Translations under genes and position numbers: made by a program
Shown: in pieces, positions 44,733 to 54,526 of the stretch
Numbering within the stretch: the first letter of the stretch is position 1
Layout of the letters: every line of letters starts with the position of its first letter
Assembly (NCBI RefSeq): GCF_000010805.1
Contig: NC_012522.1
Coordinates: 7,254,001 to 7,318,000 of the forward strand
Direction of reading: 5' to 3'
Length of the DNA stretch: 64,000 bases
DNA from: Rhodococcus opacus B4
GTDB lineage: Bacteria; Actinomycetota; Actinomycetes; Mycobacteriales; Mycobacteriaceae
Notes under the pieces: generated by a model
Databases searched by the model: none
Told to the model about the DNA's origin: nothing
Seen by the model: only the letters and a program-made list of their open reading frames with translations

Positions 44733-47657
44733 GTGGCAGGCAAGGCCCGCGTGCACGAGTTGGCTAAAGAACTCGGTGTCACAAGTAAAGAACTACTCGC
44801 AACGCTCAAGGAGCAGGGCGAGTTCGTGAAGTCGGCGTCCTCCACGGTGGAGGCGCCCGTCGCCCGGCGTCTGCGGGAGTCGTTCCCGTCGGCGAAATCG
44901 GCAGATTCCGCAGCCCGTCCGGCTGCGAAGCCCGGCGCGCCCGCGCCGAGCACCCCCGCGACCTCGGCCAAGCCGGGCGGACCTCGTCCCGGCCCCAAGC
45001 CGGCAGCCCCGGCTCCGGCCGCACCCGCTGCAGCAGCCCCCGCGGCCACCCCCGCGGCTCAGGCCCCGGCACCGGCCGCACCCGCAGCGAGTACAGCCAC
45101 CCCGGCCGCACCGGCGTCCAACGCTCCCAAGCCCGGTCGCCCCACCCCGGCTGCCCCGGCTCCGGCCGCACCCGCAGCCCCGGCCGCTCCGGCGGCGGCG
45201 AGCACCCCCGCGGCCCCGTCCACGGGCGCCAAGCCCGGGGGACCCCGTCCGGGCCCGAAGCCTCCGCGCGTCGGCAACAACCCGTACTCCTCGGCTCCCG
45301 CCGAGCGTCCGGCACCCCGTCCGGCTCCCGGCGCGCCGCGCCCGGGTGCACCCCGTCCGGCTCCCGGTCAGGGTGGACCTCGTCCGGCACCGGGTCAGGG
45401 CGGTCCCCGTCCGGCTCCCGGTCAGGGTGGACCTCGTCCGGCTCCCGGTCAGGGCGGTCCCCGTCCGGCACCGGGTCAGGGCGGTCCCCGTCCGAGCCCC
45501 GGCTCGATGCCTCCTCGCCCGAACCCGGGCGCGATGCCCGCTCGTTCGGCACGTCCCGCCCCCGGCGGTCGTCCCGGACGTCCCGGTGGCGCCCCCGGCG
45601 GTCGTCCCGGTGGCGGCGGCGGTGGATACCGCGGCGGCGGAGCCCCCGGTGCCGGCGCAGGCGCGCCCGGTGGCGGAGCACCCGCAGGTGGTTTCCGCGG
45701 TCGTCCCGGTGGCGGCGGACGCCCCGGTCAGCGCGGTGCGGCAGCAGGTGCCTTCGGTCGTCCCGGCGGCGCCCCGCGTCGTGGTCGCAAGTCGAAGCGT
45801 CAGAAGCGCCAGGAATACGATTCCATGCAGGCGCCCGCCGTCGGCGGCGTGCGGTTGCCCCGTGGCAACGGCGAGACCATTCGCCTCGCCCGCGGTGCTT
45901 CCCTGTCCGACTTCGCGGAGAAGATCGACGCGAACCCCGCAGCGTTGGTGCAGGCGCTGTTCAACCTCGGCGAGATGGTGACGGCGACCCAGTCGGTCAA
46001 CGACGAGACGCTGGAACTGCTCGGCGGCGAGATGAACTACGTCGTCCAGGTCGTCAGCCCGGAGGACGAGGACCGCGAGCTGCTCGACAGCTTCGACCTC
46101 ACCTACGGCGAGGACGAAGGCGGCGAGGAGGACCTCGAGTCCCGCCCGCCGGTGGTCACCGTCATGGGCCACGTCGACCACGGTAAGACCCGACTGCTCG
46201 ACACGATCCGCAAGGCCAACGTCCGTGAGGGCGAGGCCGGCGGCATCACGCAGCACATCGGTGCCTACCAGGTGCTGACCGAGCTCGACGGCAACGAGCG
46301 TCTCGTGACGTTCATCGACACCCCCGGTCACGAGGCCTTCACGGCCATGCGTGCCCGCGGTGCCAAGGCCACCGACCTCGCGATCCTGGTCGTCGCCGCC
46401 GACGACGGCGTCATGCCGCAGACGGTGGAAGCGATCAACCACGCCCAGGCGGCCGACGTGCCGATCGTGGTCGCGGTGAACAAGATCGACAAGGAAGGCG
46501 CGAACCCGGACAAGATCCGGCAGCAGCTCACCGAGTACGGACTGGTCGCCGAGGAATACGGCGGAGACACCATGTTCGTCGACATCTCGGCGAAGCAGGG
46601 CACCAACATCGACGCACTGCTCGAAGCGGTGCTGTTGACGGCGGATGCTGCCCTGGACCTGCGGGCCAACCCGGACATGGACGCTCAGGGTGTCGCCATC
46701 GAGGCGCACCTCGACCGTGGACGCGGCCCCGTCGCGACCGTGCTCATCCAGCGCGGAACGCTGCGGGTCGGCGACTCGATCGTGGCCGGCGACGCATACG
46801 GACGTGTGCGCCGCATGGTCGACGAGCACGGCGACGACGTGCTCGAGGCCATGCCCTCGCGTCCCGTCCAGGTGGTCGGCTTCACGTCGGTCCCCGGTGC
46901 AGGCGACAACCTGCTCGTGGTCGACGAGGACCGCATCGCCCGTCAGATCGCCGACCGGCGCAATGCGCGGAAGCGCAACGCACTGGCCGCGAAGAGCCGC
47001 AAGCGCATCAGCCTCGAGGACCTGGATTCGGCTCTCAAGGAGACGTCGCAGCTCAACCTCATCCTCAAGGGCGACAACTCGGGAACCGTGGAGGCCCTGG
47101 AAGAGGCCCTGCACGGCATCGAGATCGACGACGAGGTGCAGTTGCGGGTCATCGACCGTGGTGTCGGTGGCGTCACCGAGACCAACGTCAACCTGGCCGC
47201 TGCGTCGAACGCGATCATCATCGGGTTCAACGTGCGCGCCGAGGGCAAGGCGACCGAGTTGGCGAACCGCGAGGGCGTCGACATCCGGTACTACTCGGTG
47301 ATCTACCAGGCCATCGACGAGGTCGAGAAGGCTCTCAAGGGCATGCTCAAGCCGATCTACGAAGAGGTCGAGCTGGGCAAGGCGGAGATCCGTGCGATGT
47401 TCCGTTCGTCCAAGGTCGGCAACATTGCCGGTTGCCTCGTCACCTCGGGTACCATCCGTCGCAATGCGAAGGCCCGGCTGCTGCGTGACAACACGGTTGT
47501 CGCCGAGACCGTCACCATCTCCTCGCTGAAGCGGGAGAAGGAGGACGCCGTCGAGGTACGCGAGGGTTACGAGTGCGGTTTGACGCTCACCTACTCCGAC
47601 ATCAAGGTCGGTGACGTCATCGAGGCCTACGAGCTTCGGGAAAAGCCGCGCGACTAG
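44733..47657 (+). CDS. infB: Translation initiation factor IF-2
   Basis: A 974-residue GTPase that brings fMet-tRNA to the 30S subunit. Residues 1-60 hold the IF2_N domain ([20 protein letters not shown]). A long Pro/Ala/Gly/Arg-rich linker (about 70-370), including five 9-residue GQGGPRPAP repeats, precedes the GTPase core with G1 [13 protein letters not shown]3 DTPGHEAF and G4 NKIDKEG, then domains II-IV. GTG 44733 follows GAGGAGAG. The upstream frame to 44679 is not family-like. Confidence 0.96.
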   Translation: MAGKARVHELAKELGVTSKELLATLKEQGEFVKSASSTVEAPVARRLRESFPSAKSADSAARPAAKPGAPAPSTPATSAKPGGPRPGPKPAAPAPAAPAAAAPAATPAAQAPAPAAPAASTATPAAPASNAPKPGRPTPAAPAPAAPAAPAAPAAASTPAAPSTGAKPGGPRPGPKPPRVGNNPYSSAPAERPAPRPAPGAPRPGAPRPAPGQGGPRPAPGQGGPRPAPGQGGPRPAPGQGGPRPAPGQGGPRPSPGSMPPRPNPGAMPARSARPAPGGRPGRPGGAPGGRPGGGGGGYRGGGAPGAGAGAPGGGAPAGGFRGRPGGGGRPGQRGAAAGAFGRPGGAPRRGRKSKRQKRQEYDSMQAPAVGGVRLPRGNGETIRLARGASLSDFAEKIDANPAALVQALFNLGEMVTATQSVNDETLELLGGEMNYVVQVVSPEDEDRELLDSFDLTYGEDEGGEEDLESRPPVVTVMGHVDHGKTRLLDTIRKANVREGEAGGITQHIGAYQVLTELDGNERLVTFIDTPGHEAFTAMRARGAKATDLAILVVAADDGVMPQTVEAINHAQAADVPIVVAVNKIDKEGANPDKIRQQLTEYGLVAEEYGGDTMFVDISAKQGTNIDALLEAVLLTADAALDLRANPDMDAQGVAIEAHLDRGRGPVATVLIQRGTLRVGDSIVAGDAYGRVRRMVDEHGDDVLEAMPSRPVQVVGFTSVPGAGDNLLVVDEDRIARQIADRRNARKRNALAAKSRKRISLEDLDSALKETSQLNLILKGDNSGTVEALEEALHGIEIDDEVQLRVIDRGVGGVTETNVNLAAASNAIIIGFNVRAEGKATELANREGVDIRYYSVIYQAIDEVEKALKGMLKPIYEEVELGKAEIRAMFRSSKVGNIAGCLVTSGTIRRNAKARLLRDNTVVAETVTISSLKREKEDAVEVREGYECGLTLTYSDIKVGDVIEAYELREKPRD
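45366..45500 (+). repeat. 27-base tandem repeat, five copies, inside infB
   Basis: GGTCAGGG recurs at 45366, 45393, 45420, 45447 and 45474, exactly 27 bases apart, with two alternating nucleotide forms (GGTGGACCTCG and GGCGGTCCCCG). It encodes GQGGPRPAP units in the disordered linker. Copy number is likely to vary between strains by slippage. Confidence 0.9.
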
Positions 47658-47704
47658 TCGCCATTCGTTTGGGGTGACGTGGCAGCGTCATCCGGCGTGC
47701 GCTT

Positions 47705-47729
47705 CCCCGGCCGAGTCGATCGGCCGGGG
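47705..47729 (+). terminator. Hairpin after infB
   Basis: CCCCGGCCGA (47705-47714) and TCGGCCGGGG (47720-47729) form a perfect 10-bp stem with a 5-base loop, 48 bases after the infB stop and just ahead of the DUF503 gene's AAGGAGGA site. No U-tract. Confidence 0.55.
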
Positions 47730-47758
47730 GAGCGCACGTCTCCCCGAAGGAGGAAAGC

Positions 47759-48049
47759 TTGTACGTCGGTGCGCTCGAGCTCGACATCTTGCTCGGTGAC
47801 GTGCGATCTCTGAAAGAGAAGCGTGCAATGGTCAAACCGGTTCTGGCGGAGCTGCGACGCTACGGCGTCTCGGCGGCGGAGACCGGAGAACAGGATCGGT
47901 ACCGCCGGTCGATGCTCGGCGTCACGATGGCGAGTTCGGCGGTCGATCACGTACACGAGGTGCTCGACACGTGCGAACGGCACGTCGCCGGGATGCCGGA
48001 ACTGCAACTCCTTGCGGTCCGGCGAAGGATTTTCGGCCCCGAGGACTGA
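47759..48049 (+). CDS. DUF503 (YlxP-like) protein
   Basis: A 96-residue small protein: [21 protein letters not shown] and the [22 protein letters not shown] core are the DUF503 pattern. It is nearly always found between infB and rbfA, and a role in ribosome biogenesis is suspected. TTG 47759 is the only start available; it has a strong AAGGAGGA 5-6 bases upstream. Confidence 0.88.
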   Translation: MYVGALELDILLGDVRSLKEKRAMVKPVLAELRRYGVSAAETGEQDRYRRSMLGVTMASSAVDHVHEVLDTCERHVAGMPELQLLAVRRRIFGPED

Positions 48050-48162
48050 CTCGGAGCGCCCTGCCCGCCCGCCGCGTCCGCGGCCCGGCGTGCAGAATGA
48101 ACTACAGCTACACCCGCAACTTCACAAGTTATCGACCGGCCAGGGAGAGGAGTCTGATTGTC

Positions 48163-48651
48163 ATGGTGGATCCCGCCCGGGCACGAAAACTCGCCAAGCG
48201 CATCGGCACGATCGTCGCGACGGCGATCGACCACGAAATCAAGGACCCTCGCCTGGCGTTCGTCACGATCACCGACACCAAGGTGACGGCCGACCTTCAC
48301 GACGCCACCGTCTACTACACCGTGATGGGCGCCGACCTCGAGTCCGAACCGGACCTCGTGTCCGCGGCTGCGGGACTGGAGAAGGCGAAGGGCGTTCTGC
48401 GCTCGAAGGTGGGCGCAGGCACCGGCGTCCGGTTCACGCCGACGCTGACATTCGTCGCGGACACGGTCCCCGACACGGCACGGCACATGGAGGAACTCCT
48501 CGCCCGCGCCCGCGCCGCCGACGACGAGGTGGCGCGCGTCGCTGCCGGCGCGTCCCCGGCCGGCGACCCCGATCCGTACAAGGAACCCCGAGTCGAGGAC
48601 GCGGACGACGCCGAAGTCGACGAGCCGTCCCGTTCCCGCCAGGCGGACTGA
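48163..48651 (+). CDS. rbfA: Ribosome-binding factor A
   Basis: A 162-residue 30S maturation factor needed for 16S rRNA 5' end processing. The KH-like domain holds [39 protein letters not shown] and the YYTVMG strand; an acidic C-terminal tail ([11 protein letters not shown]) is typical of actinobacteria. ATG 48163 follows GGGAGAGGAG by about 10 bases. Confidence 0.94.
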   Translation: MVDPARARKLAKRIGTIVATAIDHEIKDPRLAFVTITDTKVTADLHDATVYYTVMGADLESEPDLVSAAAGLEKAKGVLRSKVGAGTGVRFTPTLTFVADTVPDTARHMEELLARARAADDEVARVAAGASPAGDPDPYKEPRVEDADDAEVDEPSRSRQAD

Positions 48652-48662
48652 CACGAACCGAC

Positions 48663-49664
48663 ATGACCCACACTCAGGAGACGTCCCTGTCTGATCTCGA
48701 TCGTCACGAGGTGTTTCTGCCGCAGGCGGTCGCCGTTCTCGAGAACGCGACGTCGGTGACGATTCTGTGTCACGTCCAACCCGATGCCGACACGATCGGC
48801 AGTGGACTCGCCCTGGCATTGGTGCTCGAGCGCAAGGGGATTCCGGTGCAGGTCGCGTTCGGCGCGCCCGACGAACTGCCGGAGTCGATGCGTGAACTGC
48901 CGGGCACCCATCTGCTGGTGCCGGCGGACCAGGTGCGCCGCAACGTCGATCTGCTCGTGACCGTCGACTGCGGCAGCGCCGGACGTCTCGGCAAGCTCGC
49001 CGACCGGCTCGCGACCGCGGGGGAGACCCTGGTCATCGATCATCACCGGTCCAACACCCGGTTCGGTCGCATGAACCTGATCGACGAGTCGGCGGAGTCG
49101 ACGACCGCTGTCGTGGCGCAGATGTTCGACGTGTGGGGTGTGGACATCGACGCCGACCTCGCGCACTGCCTGTACGCGGGACTCGTCACGGACACCGGTT
49201 CCTTCCGCTGGGTGCAGCCCGGCACCCACACTCTCGCGGAGAGGCTCCTCGCCACCGGCATCGACGGTGCCCGCATCGCGCGGCGCCTTCTCGACACCCA
49301 CCCGTTCGGCTGGCTGCCCATGCTGTCCTCGGTGCTGGGATCGGCGACGCTCGTTCCCGAGGCGGCAGGCGGGCGTGGACTCGTCTACGCCGTCATCCGG
49401 CAGGCCTACGTCGGGGATCTCCGCTCGGAGGAGATCGAGAGCGTCATCGACATCGTCCGGACGACGTCCGAGGCCGAGGTCGCGGCCGTCCTCAAGGAGG
49501 CGGCGGACGGCACGTATTCCGTGTCGCTGCGATCGAAATCCGACGTGGACGTCTCGATCGTCGCCGGATACCTCGGCGGCGGTGGTCACCGCTTCGCCGC
49601 CGGCTACACGGCCGTGAACTCCGCGGACGAGATCGTGACCTCGCTCGTCGAATCGCTCGGCTGA
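48663..49664 (+). CDS. DHH-family phosphoesterase (oligoribonuclease/pAp phosphatase NrnA type)
   Basis: A 333-residue enzyme that degrades short RNA fragments, pGpG or pAp. Metal-site motifs: LCHVQPDADTIGSGLAL (DHH motif I), VDCGSAG, IDHHRSN (motif III) and DTGSFRW; the DHHA1 part has GGGGHRFAAGYT. ATG 48663 is 11 bases after rbfA. It matches Rv2837c by sequence and place. The substrate may include c-di-AMP breakdown products in related mycobacteria. Confidence 0.92.
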   Translation: MTHTQETSLSDLDRHEVFLPQAVAVLENATSVTILCHVQPDADTIGSGLALALVLERKGIPVQVAFGAPDELPESMRELPGTHLLVPADQVRRNVDLLVTVDCGSAGRLGKLADRLATAGETLVIDHHRSNTRFGRMNLIDESAESTTAVVAQMFDVWGVDIDADLAHCLYAGLVTDTGSFRWVQPGTHTLAERLLATGIDGARIARRLLDTHPFGWLPMLSSVLGSATLVPEAAGGRGLVYAVIRQAYVGDLRSEEIESVIDIVRTTSEAEVAAVLKEAADGTYSVSLRSKSDVDVSIVAGYLGGGGHRFAAGYTAVNSADEIVTSLVESLG

Positions 49665-49676
49665 GGTCCGAAATCG

Positions 49677-51065
49677 TTGGCTGAGGTTTCGGAAGTCACG
49701 GGCGACGCGACCGCCCGGACGGTGTTCGGGCTGGCGCTGCCCGCGCTCGGTGTTCTCGCCGCCGAGCCGATCTACCTGCTCTTCGACATCGCCGTCGTCG
49801 GCCGGCTGGGTGCGCTGGCGCTCGCCGGTCTTGCCGTCGGTGGCCTGATCCTCGCCCAGGTCAGCACGCAGCTGACGTTCCTGTCCTACGGCACGACGGC
49901 GCGCGCGTCCCGCATGCACGGGGCGGGGGACGAGCGCGGCGCGGTCCGGGAGGGTGTGCAGGCCACCTGGCTGGCACTGGGGATCGGCGCGCTGGTGATC
50001 GCGCTGGTCCACCTGTTCGGACGCCCGGTCACGTCGGCGATCGCGGGTGGCTCCGACATCGCGGCGGCGGCCGGGAGCTGGTTGCGGATCGCGGTGTTCG
50101 GTGCCCCGCTGATCCTCGTCGCGATGGCAGGCAACGGCTGGATGCGGGGTGTGCAGAACACGGTGCGCCCCCTGCGTTTCGTGATCGCCGGCCTCGTCGT
50201 GTCGGCCGTGGCCTGCCCGGTGCTGGTGCACGGATTGTGGGGCGCCCCGCGGCTGGAACTGGAGGGTTCGGCGGTCGCGAACGTGATCGGACAGGCGGTG
50301 TCCGCGAGTCTGTTCGTCGGGGCACTCGTGGTGGAGCGGGTGCCGTTGCGCCCGCGATGGCACGTCATGCGCGCCCAGATGGTGCTCGGCCGTGACCTGA
50401 TCCTGCGGAGCCTGGCGTTCCAGGCGTGCTTCCTCTCCGCCGCCGCCGTCGCGTCCCGGTTCGGCGCTGCCGCGGTCGCTGCCCACCAGGTGGTGCTGCA
50501 GCTGTGGAACCTCGTGGCCCTCACCCTCGATTCCCTGGCGATCGCCGCGCAGGCACTCGTCGGTGCGGCACTGGGTGCCGGGCACGCCGCCGGGGCCACG
50601 CGACTGTCGTGGCGCATCACCCGATGGTCCACGATCTTCGCGACAGGACTCGCCCTGATCTTCGCCCTCGGGCACGGCGTGATCCCGGAACTGTTCACGT
50701 CCGACCGGGCCGTGCTCGACGAGATGGCGGTGGCGTGGTGGTTCTTCGTCGCGATCATGCCGGTGGCCGGGGTCGTGTTCGCCCTCGACGGAGTGCTGCT
50801 CGGGGCCGGGGACGTCGCCTTCCTCCGGAATGCGACGCTGGCCTGCGCGCTGGCCGGGTTTCTGCCGCTGATCTGGCTGTCGATGCTGAACGACTGGGGC
50901 CTGGCGGGAATCTGGACGGGACTCACGGTGTTCTTAATTCTTCGGATGCTCGCGGTCGTGTGGCGGGTCGGATCCGGCCGCTGGGCAGTGGTCGGGGCCG
51001 ACCTGCAGGAACGGCACGGACCGGACGGCAATCCGGTGACGGAGCACGATCGGAAAGGTGGTTGA
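49677..51065 (+). CDS. dinF: MATE-family efflux protein, DinF-like
   Basis: A 462-residue membrane antiporter with 12 predicted helices. It starts FGLALPALGVLAAEPIYLLF with the MATE loop DIAVVGRLGALALAGL and has a second half repeat. It sits in the dinF (Rv2836c) position after nrnA. TTG 49677 is used because the family N-terminus leaves no other start; the ribosome site is weak. It is read together with the metallophosphoesterase gene. Confidence 0.87.
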   Translation: MAEVSEVTGDATARTVFGLALPALGVLAAEPIYLLFDIAVVGRLGALALAGLAVGGLILAQVSTQLTFLSYGTTARASRMHGAGDERGAVREGVQATWLALGIGALVIALVHLFGRPVTSAIAGGSDIAAAAGSWLRIAVFGAPLILVAMAGNGWMRGVQNTVRPLRFVIAGLVVSAVACPVLVHGLWGAPRLELEGSAVANVIGQAVSASLFVGALVVERVPLRPRWHVMRAQMVLGRDLILRSLAFQACFLSAAAVASRFGAAAVAAHQVVLQLWNLVALTLDSLAIAAQALVGAALGAGHAAGATRLSWRITRWSTIFATGLALIFALGHGVIPELFTSDRAVLDEMAVAWWFFVAIMPVAGVVFALDGVLLGAGDVAFLRNATLACALAGFLPLIWLSMLNDWGLAGIWTGLTVFLILRMLAVVWRVGSGRWAVVGADLQERHGPDGNPVTEHDRKGG

Positions 51066-51066
51066 C

Positions 51067-51996
51067 GTGGCACCCAAACTGATGGCGGTGAGCGACACCC
51101 ATGTGGGGCACCGGGGTAACCGCCCGATCACCGAGGACATCTACCCGGACTCGCCCGAGGACTGGCTGATCGTCGCCGGGGACGTCTCGGAGAAGACCGA
51201 CGACATCCGGTGGGCGCTGAAACTCCTGCGCAGTCGTTTCGCGCAGGTCATCTGGGTTCCGGGCAACCACGAACTGTGGACGACCGCGAAAGACCCGGTG
51301 CAGATCCACGGCGCCGCCCGCTACGACTACCTGGTCACCATGTGCCGCGAGATCGGGGTCATCACGCCCGAGGACCCGTTCCCGGTGTGGGAGGCGGAGG
51401 ACGGCCCGGTGACGCTGGTCCCGATGTTCCTGCTGTACGACTACACGTTCCTGCCCGACGGCGCCGCCACCAAGGAGGAAGGTCTCGCGATCGCGCGGGA
51501 GAAGAACGTGGTGGCCACGGACGAGTTCCTGCTGTCGAGCGAACCGTACGGAACCCGGGACGCCTGGTGCCGCACCCGCGTCGAGTCGACGAAGGCCCGG
51601 CTGGATGCCCTGCCCGCCGGCACCCGCACCGTTCTCATCAACCACTTCCCGTTGGTGCGTCAGCCGACGCAGGTGCTGTGGTACCCGGAGTTCTCCCTGT
51701 GGTGCGGCACCGAACTGACCGCGGACTGGCACACCCGGTACAACGCCGTCTGCGCCGTGTACGGGCATCTACATATTCCGCGCACCACCTACTACGACGG
51801 GGTGCGGTTCGAGGAGGTGTCGCTGGGCTACCCGCGGGAGTGGCAGCGGCGGGGACTGCCGGACAACCTGCTGCGGCAGATCCTTCCGGTGCCGGAGTAT
51901 CCGCCGGGAACGCTGAACAAGTGGGGCGGCCACTTCAAGGTCACTCCCGAACAGGAAGCCGAAGTGGAGAAGATGCGGGCGAGGGGGGCCCTGTGA
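51067..51996 (+). CDS. Metallophosphoesterase (calcineurin-like)
   Basis: A 309-residue hydrolase with the full metal-binding set: SDTHVGHRGNR, VAGDVSE, VPGNHELW, NHFPLV and VYGHLHIPR. It resembles the Rv2795c phosphoesterase that is always next to pptT. In mycobacteria this protein (PptH) reverses the PptT reaction, removing phosphopantetheine from carrier proteins. GTG 51067 is 6 bases after GGAAAGGTGG. The stop overlaps pptT by 4 bases. Confidence 0.9.
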   Translation: MAPKLMAVSDTHVGHRGNRPITEDIYPDSPEDWLIVAGDVSEKTDDIRWALKLLRSRFAQVIWVPGNHELWTTAKDPVQIHGAARYDYLVTMCREIGVITPEDPFPVWEAEDGPVTLVPMFLLYDYTFLPDGAATKEEGLAIAREKNVVATDEFLLSSEPYGTRDAWCRTRVESTKARLDALPAGTRTVLINHFPLVRQPTQVLWYPEFSLWCGTELTADWHTRYNAVCAVYGHLHIPRTTYYDGVRFEEVSLGYPREWQRRGLPDNLLRQILPVPEYPPGTLNKWGGHFKVTPEQEAEVEKMRARGAL

Positions 51997-52676
51997 TCGA
52001 GAGAATTCTGCCCGCCGGCGTGGTGTCCTCGGAACTGTTCGAGGATCCGGCGGGGCTGCGTCCGCACCCGCAGGAGGAGGCGCTGATCGGGCGGGCGGTG
52101 GAGAAGCGGCGACGCGAATTCACCACCGCGCGGCACTGCGCCCGCCTGGCGATGACGAAGCTGGGTGTGGACCAGGCCCCTGTTCTGCGGGGCGACAAGG
52201 GTTCCCCGGTGTGGCCGCGCGGCGTGGTCGGGAGCCTCACCCACTGCGACGGGTACCGCGGCGCGGCGCTCGGCTACGCGATGCAGGTGCGGTCCGTCGG
52301 CATCGACGCCGAACCGCACGATGCGTTGCCCGACGGTGTGCTGGAGGCGGTGAGTCTGCCCGCCGAACGCGACTGGCTGTCGGGTGCGGCGGACTCCGGC
52401 CGGTGGCGCTCGGCCACCGGTGGTCCGGTGCACCGGGACAGGCTGCTGTTCTGCGCGAAGGAAGCCACGTACAAGGCGTGGTTCCCGCTCACCGCCCGGT
52501 GGCTCGGGTTCGAGGACGCGCACATCACGTTCGAGGCGTCCGGCGACGGCACCGGCACGTTCCATTCGGATCTGCTCATCTCCGGGGAGACCGTCGCTGG
52601 GCCACCGCTTGCGTCGTTCGACGGACGGTGGATGGTGTCCGACGGCCTGATCATCACCGCCATTGCGGTGCACTGA
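51993..52676 (+). CDS. pptT: 4'-Phosphopantetheinyl transferase PptT
   Basis: A 227-residue Sfp-type enzyme that activates acyl- and peptidyl-carrier proteins of mycolic-acid-type and siderophore synthases. Mg-binding SVGIDAEPHD and the FCAKEATYKAWFPLT signature are intact, as is GSLTHCDGYRGAAL. GTG 51993 overlaps the phosphoesterase stop. The hydrolase and transferase in one operon would set the balance of holo-carrier proteins. Confidence 0.94.
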   Translation: MIERILPAGVVSSELFEDPAGLRPHPQEEALIGRAVEKRRREFTTARHCARLAMTKLGVDQAPVLRGDKGSPVWPRGVVGSLTHCDGYRGAALGYAMQVRSVGIDAEPHDALPDGVLEAVSLPAERDWLSGAADSGRWRSATGGPVHRDRLLFCAKEATYKAWFPLTARWLGFEDAHITFEASGDGTGTFHSDLLISGETVAGPPLASFDGRWMVSDGLIITAIAVH

Positions 52677-52714
52677 TTTCGATGCCGTGACGGCGGCTGG
52701 CAGAATCGGGCCTC

Positions 52715-53632
52715 GTGTCTGCACGTGAAAAGCCTTCCTCCGGTCTCGTCGGCGCCGGACTGCTCATCGTCGACAAGGACGCGGGCGTCACCAGCCACGA
52801 CGTGGTGGCCCGGTGCCGCAAGCTGCTCGGCACCCGAAAGGTCGGTCACGCGGGCACTCTGGACCCGATGGCCACGGGAGTGCTGGTGCTCGGTGTGGAG
52901 CGGGCGACGAAGCTGCTGGGGCTTCTCGCGCTCACCACCAAGGCGTACACGGCCACGATCCGGTTGGGGCAGGCCACCACCACCGACGACGCGGAGGGTG
53001 AGATCGTCGCGTCGGCGGATGCATCCGGCGTGAGGGACGAGGAGATCGCCGCGCAGGTGCGCACCCTCACCGGGGACATCCAGCAGATCCCGTCGAGCGT
53101 CAGTGCCATCAAGGTGGACGGCCGGCGGGCGCACGCACTGATCCGTGCCGGTGAGGAGTTCGAACTCGCTCCCCGGTCGGTCACGGTGTCCCGGTTCGAC
53201 GTGGTCGCGAGGCGCACCGAGGGCCCGTTCGTCGACCTCGACGTCGAGGTGGAATGTTCCTCCGGAACCTATGTTCGGGCGCTCGCACGTGATCTGGGGA
53301 TCGCGTTGATCGGCGTCGGCGGACATCTCACGTCGCTGCGACGGACCCGGGTGGGACCGTTCACCCTCGAGCACGCGCGCACGCTGGAACAGCTGGCCGA
53401 GGAGCCCGGCGTGAGCCTCGACATCGATTCCGCCGCGCAGACCGCGTTCCCGCACCGGCAGATCGACGCCGACGAGGCCGAAGCGATCAGTCAGGGCCGC
53501 TGGCTCGAGCCGATCGGCATGAAGGGCGTCTACGCCGCGATCGATCCGAGCGGGCACACGATCGCGCTGCTCCAGGAACGTGGGAAGCGGGCGAGTTCGG
53601 TGATGGTGGTCCGTCCCGCGACCCTGAGGTAG
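52715..53632 (+). CDS. truB: tRNA pseudouridine-55 synthase
   Basis: Makes pseudouridine 55 in the T loop of tRNAs. The 305 residues contain the catalytic Asp50 in GHAGTLDPMATGVL and the segments KAYTATIRLGQATTTDD, SAIKVDGRRAHAL and CSSGTYVRALARDLG. A C-terminal PUA-like domain follows. GTG 52715. Convergent with sirR, 4 bases apart. Confidence 0.95.
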   Translation: MSAREKPSSGLVGAGLLIVDKDAGVTSHDVVARCRKLLGTRKVGHAGTLDPMATGVLVLGVERATKLLGLLALTTKAYTATIRLGQATTTDDAEGEIVASADASGVRDEEIAAQVRTLTGDIQQIPSSVSAIKVDGRRAHALIRAGEEFELAPRSVTVSRFDVVARRTEGPFVDLDVEVECSSGTYVRALARDLGIALIGVGGHLTSLRRTRVGPFTLEHARTLEQLAEEPGVSLDIDSAAQTAFPHRQIDADEAEAISQGRWLEPIGMKGVYAAIDPSGHTIALLQERGKRASSVMVVRPATLR

Positions 53633-53636
53633 CGGC

Positions 53637-54350
53637 TCACACCATCCAGATGGCTTGGGCTGCGGGGTTTCCGAGCTCGACGGTGTCTTCCTGGACACCG
53701 ATCCGGACCGACACGGTGCCGGCGTAGTCGCGTCGCTCCAGCACCGTCACCGTGACGTCCAGTGCCACACCCACAGAGTCGAAGTACCGCAGCATGGCCG
53801 GGTCGGAGTCCGAGATGCGGGCGATGCGGCCGCTCTCGCCGTCGACGAAGTCGCTGAGCTGACGTGCCGGGGGAGTGGGCACCGACCCGTCGACCGCGGG
53901 AATCGGATCGCCGTGCGGATCGCGTTCGGGATGACCGAGCTTGGCGTCCATCCGGGAGATCATCAGATCCGAGACGGCGTGCTCGAGCACCTCCGCCTCG
54001 TCGTGCACCTCGTCCCAGCCGTATCCCAGTTCGTGCACCAGGTACGTCTCGATGAGGCGGTGCCTGCGGACCATTCCGACGGCGGCGACGCGCCCCGCTT
54101 CGGTCAGGGCGATCGACCCGTAGCGGGCGTGATCGACGAGACCCTGATCGGACAGTTTCCGGATGGCCTCCGACACGGTGGACGCCGACACCCCGATCTT
54201 CTCGGAGAGCAGTTTCGTGGACACCCGCTCCTGCGACCACTCCTGAACGGTCCAGATGACCTTCAGGTAGTCCTGCGCCACTGCCGAGAGCGCCCCGGTC
54301 TCGGAGGTCGAGTCCTCGGTCACGCTCTGGTCATTCTTGTTCACCGCCAC
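53637..54350 (-). CDS. sirR: Metal-dependent transcriptional regulator, DtxR/MntR (SirR) family
   Basis: About 237 residues. An N-terminal winged HTH (VSTKLLSEKIGVSASTVSEAI), a dimerisation/metal domain (MVRRHRLIETYLVHELGYGWDEVHDEAEVLEHAVSD, with Glu/His ligands) and a C-terminal SH3-like FeoA domain. It fits the SirR/MntR branch that uses Mn or Fe. GTG 54350 is chosen over TTG 54368, which would start inside the upstream palindrome. Several close in-frame GTGs make the start uncertain. Confidence 0.88.
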   Translation of the reverse strand: MAVNKNDQSVTEDSTSETGALSAVAQDYLKVIWTVQEWSQERVSTKLLSEKIGVSASTVSEAIRKLSDQGLVDHARYGSIALTEAGRVAAVGMVRRHRLIETYLVHELGYGWDEVHDEAEVLEHAVSDLMISRMDAKLGHPERDPHGDPIPAVDGSVPTPPARQLSDFVDGESGRIARISDSDPAMLRYFDSVGVALDVTVTVLERRDYAGTVSVRIGVQEDTVELGNPAAQAIWMV

Positions 54351-54360
54351 GACAACGAGC

Positions 54361-54376
54361 TTAGGCAAGTCTTACC
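54361..54376. promoter_or_regulatory. Candidate DtxR/MntR-type operator upstream of sirR
   Basis: TTAGGCAAGTCTTACC contains the imperfect dyad GG-Y-AAG-N-CTT-R-CC and resembles DtxR-type iron boxes (TTAGGTnAGnCTnACCTAA). It lies 11-26 bases before the GTG start and so could block the promoter when metal-loaded SirR binds. Confidence 0.5.
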
Positions 54377-54526
54377 CGCGAGACACATCGACACACCTGA
54401 TCCGTCCCCGCGGGACGTCACCGGCGACCGCGAACCGCGAGGTCGTGACGGTTCTCCGCCACGCCGGACCGCCGGACAGCCGGTCCGAAGATGAACATCG
54501 GCGCGCGGCACCGTAGGCTGCCACTC

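Noticed and set aside
45366-45500. CRISPR-like periodic repeats
   Set aside because: The 27-base units are contiguous without spacers and encode an in-frame peptide repeat of IF-2.
44793-47114. 773-residue leftward frame opposite infB
   Set aside because: The Thr/Gly/Arg repeats mirror the infB linker on the other strand; no domain or ribosome site.
48315-50675. 786-residue leftward frame opposite rbfA-nrnA-dinF
   Set aside because: Antisense shadow spanning three conserved rightward genes.
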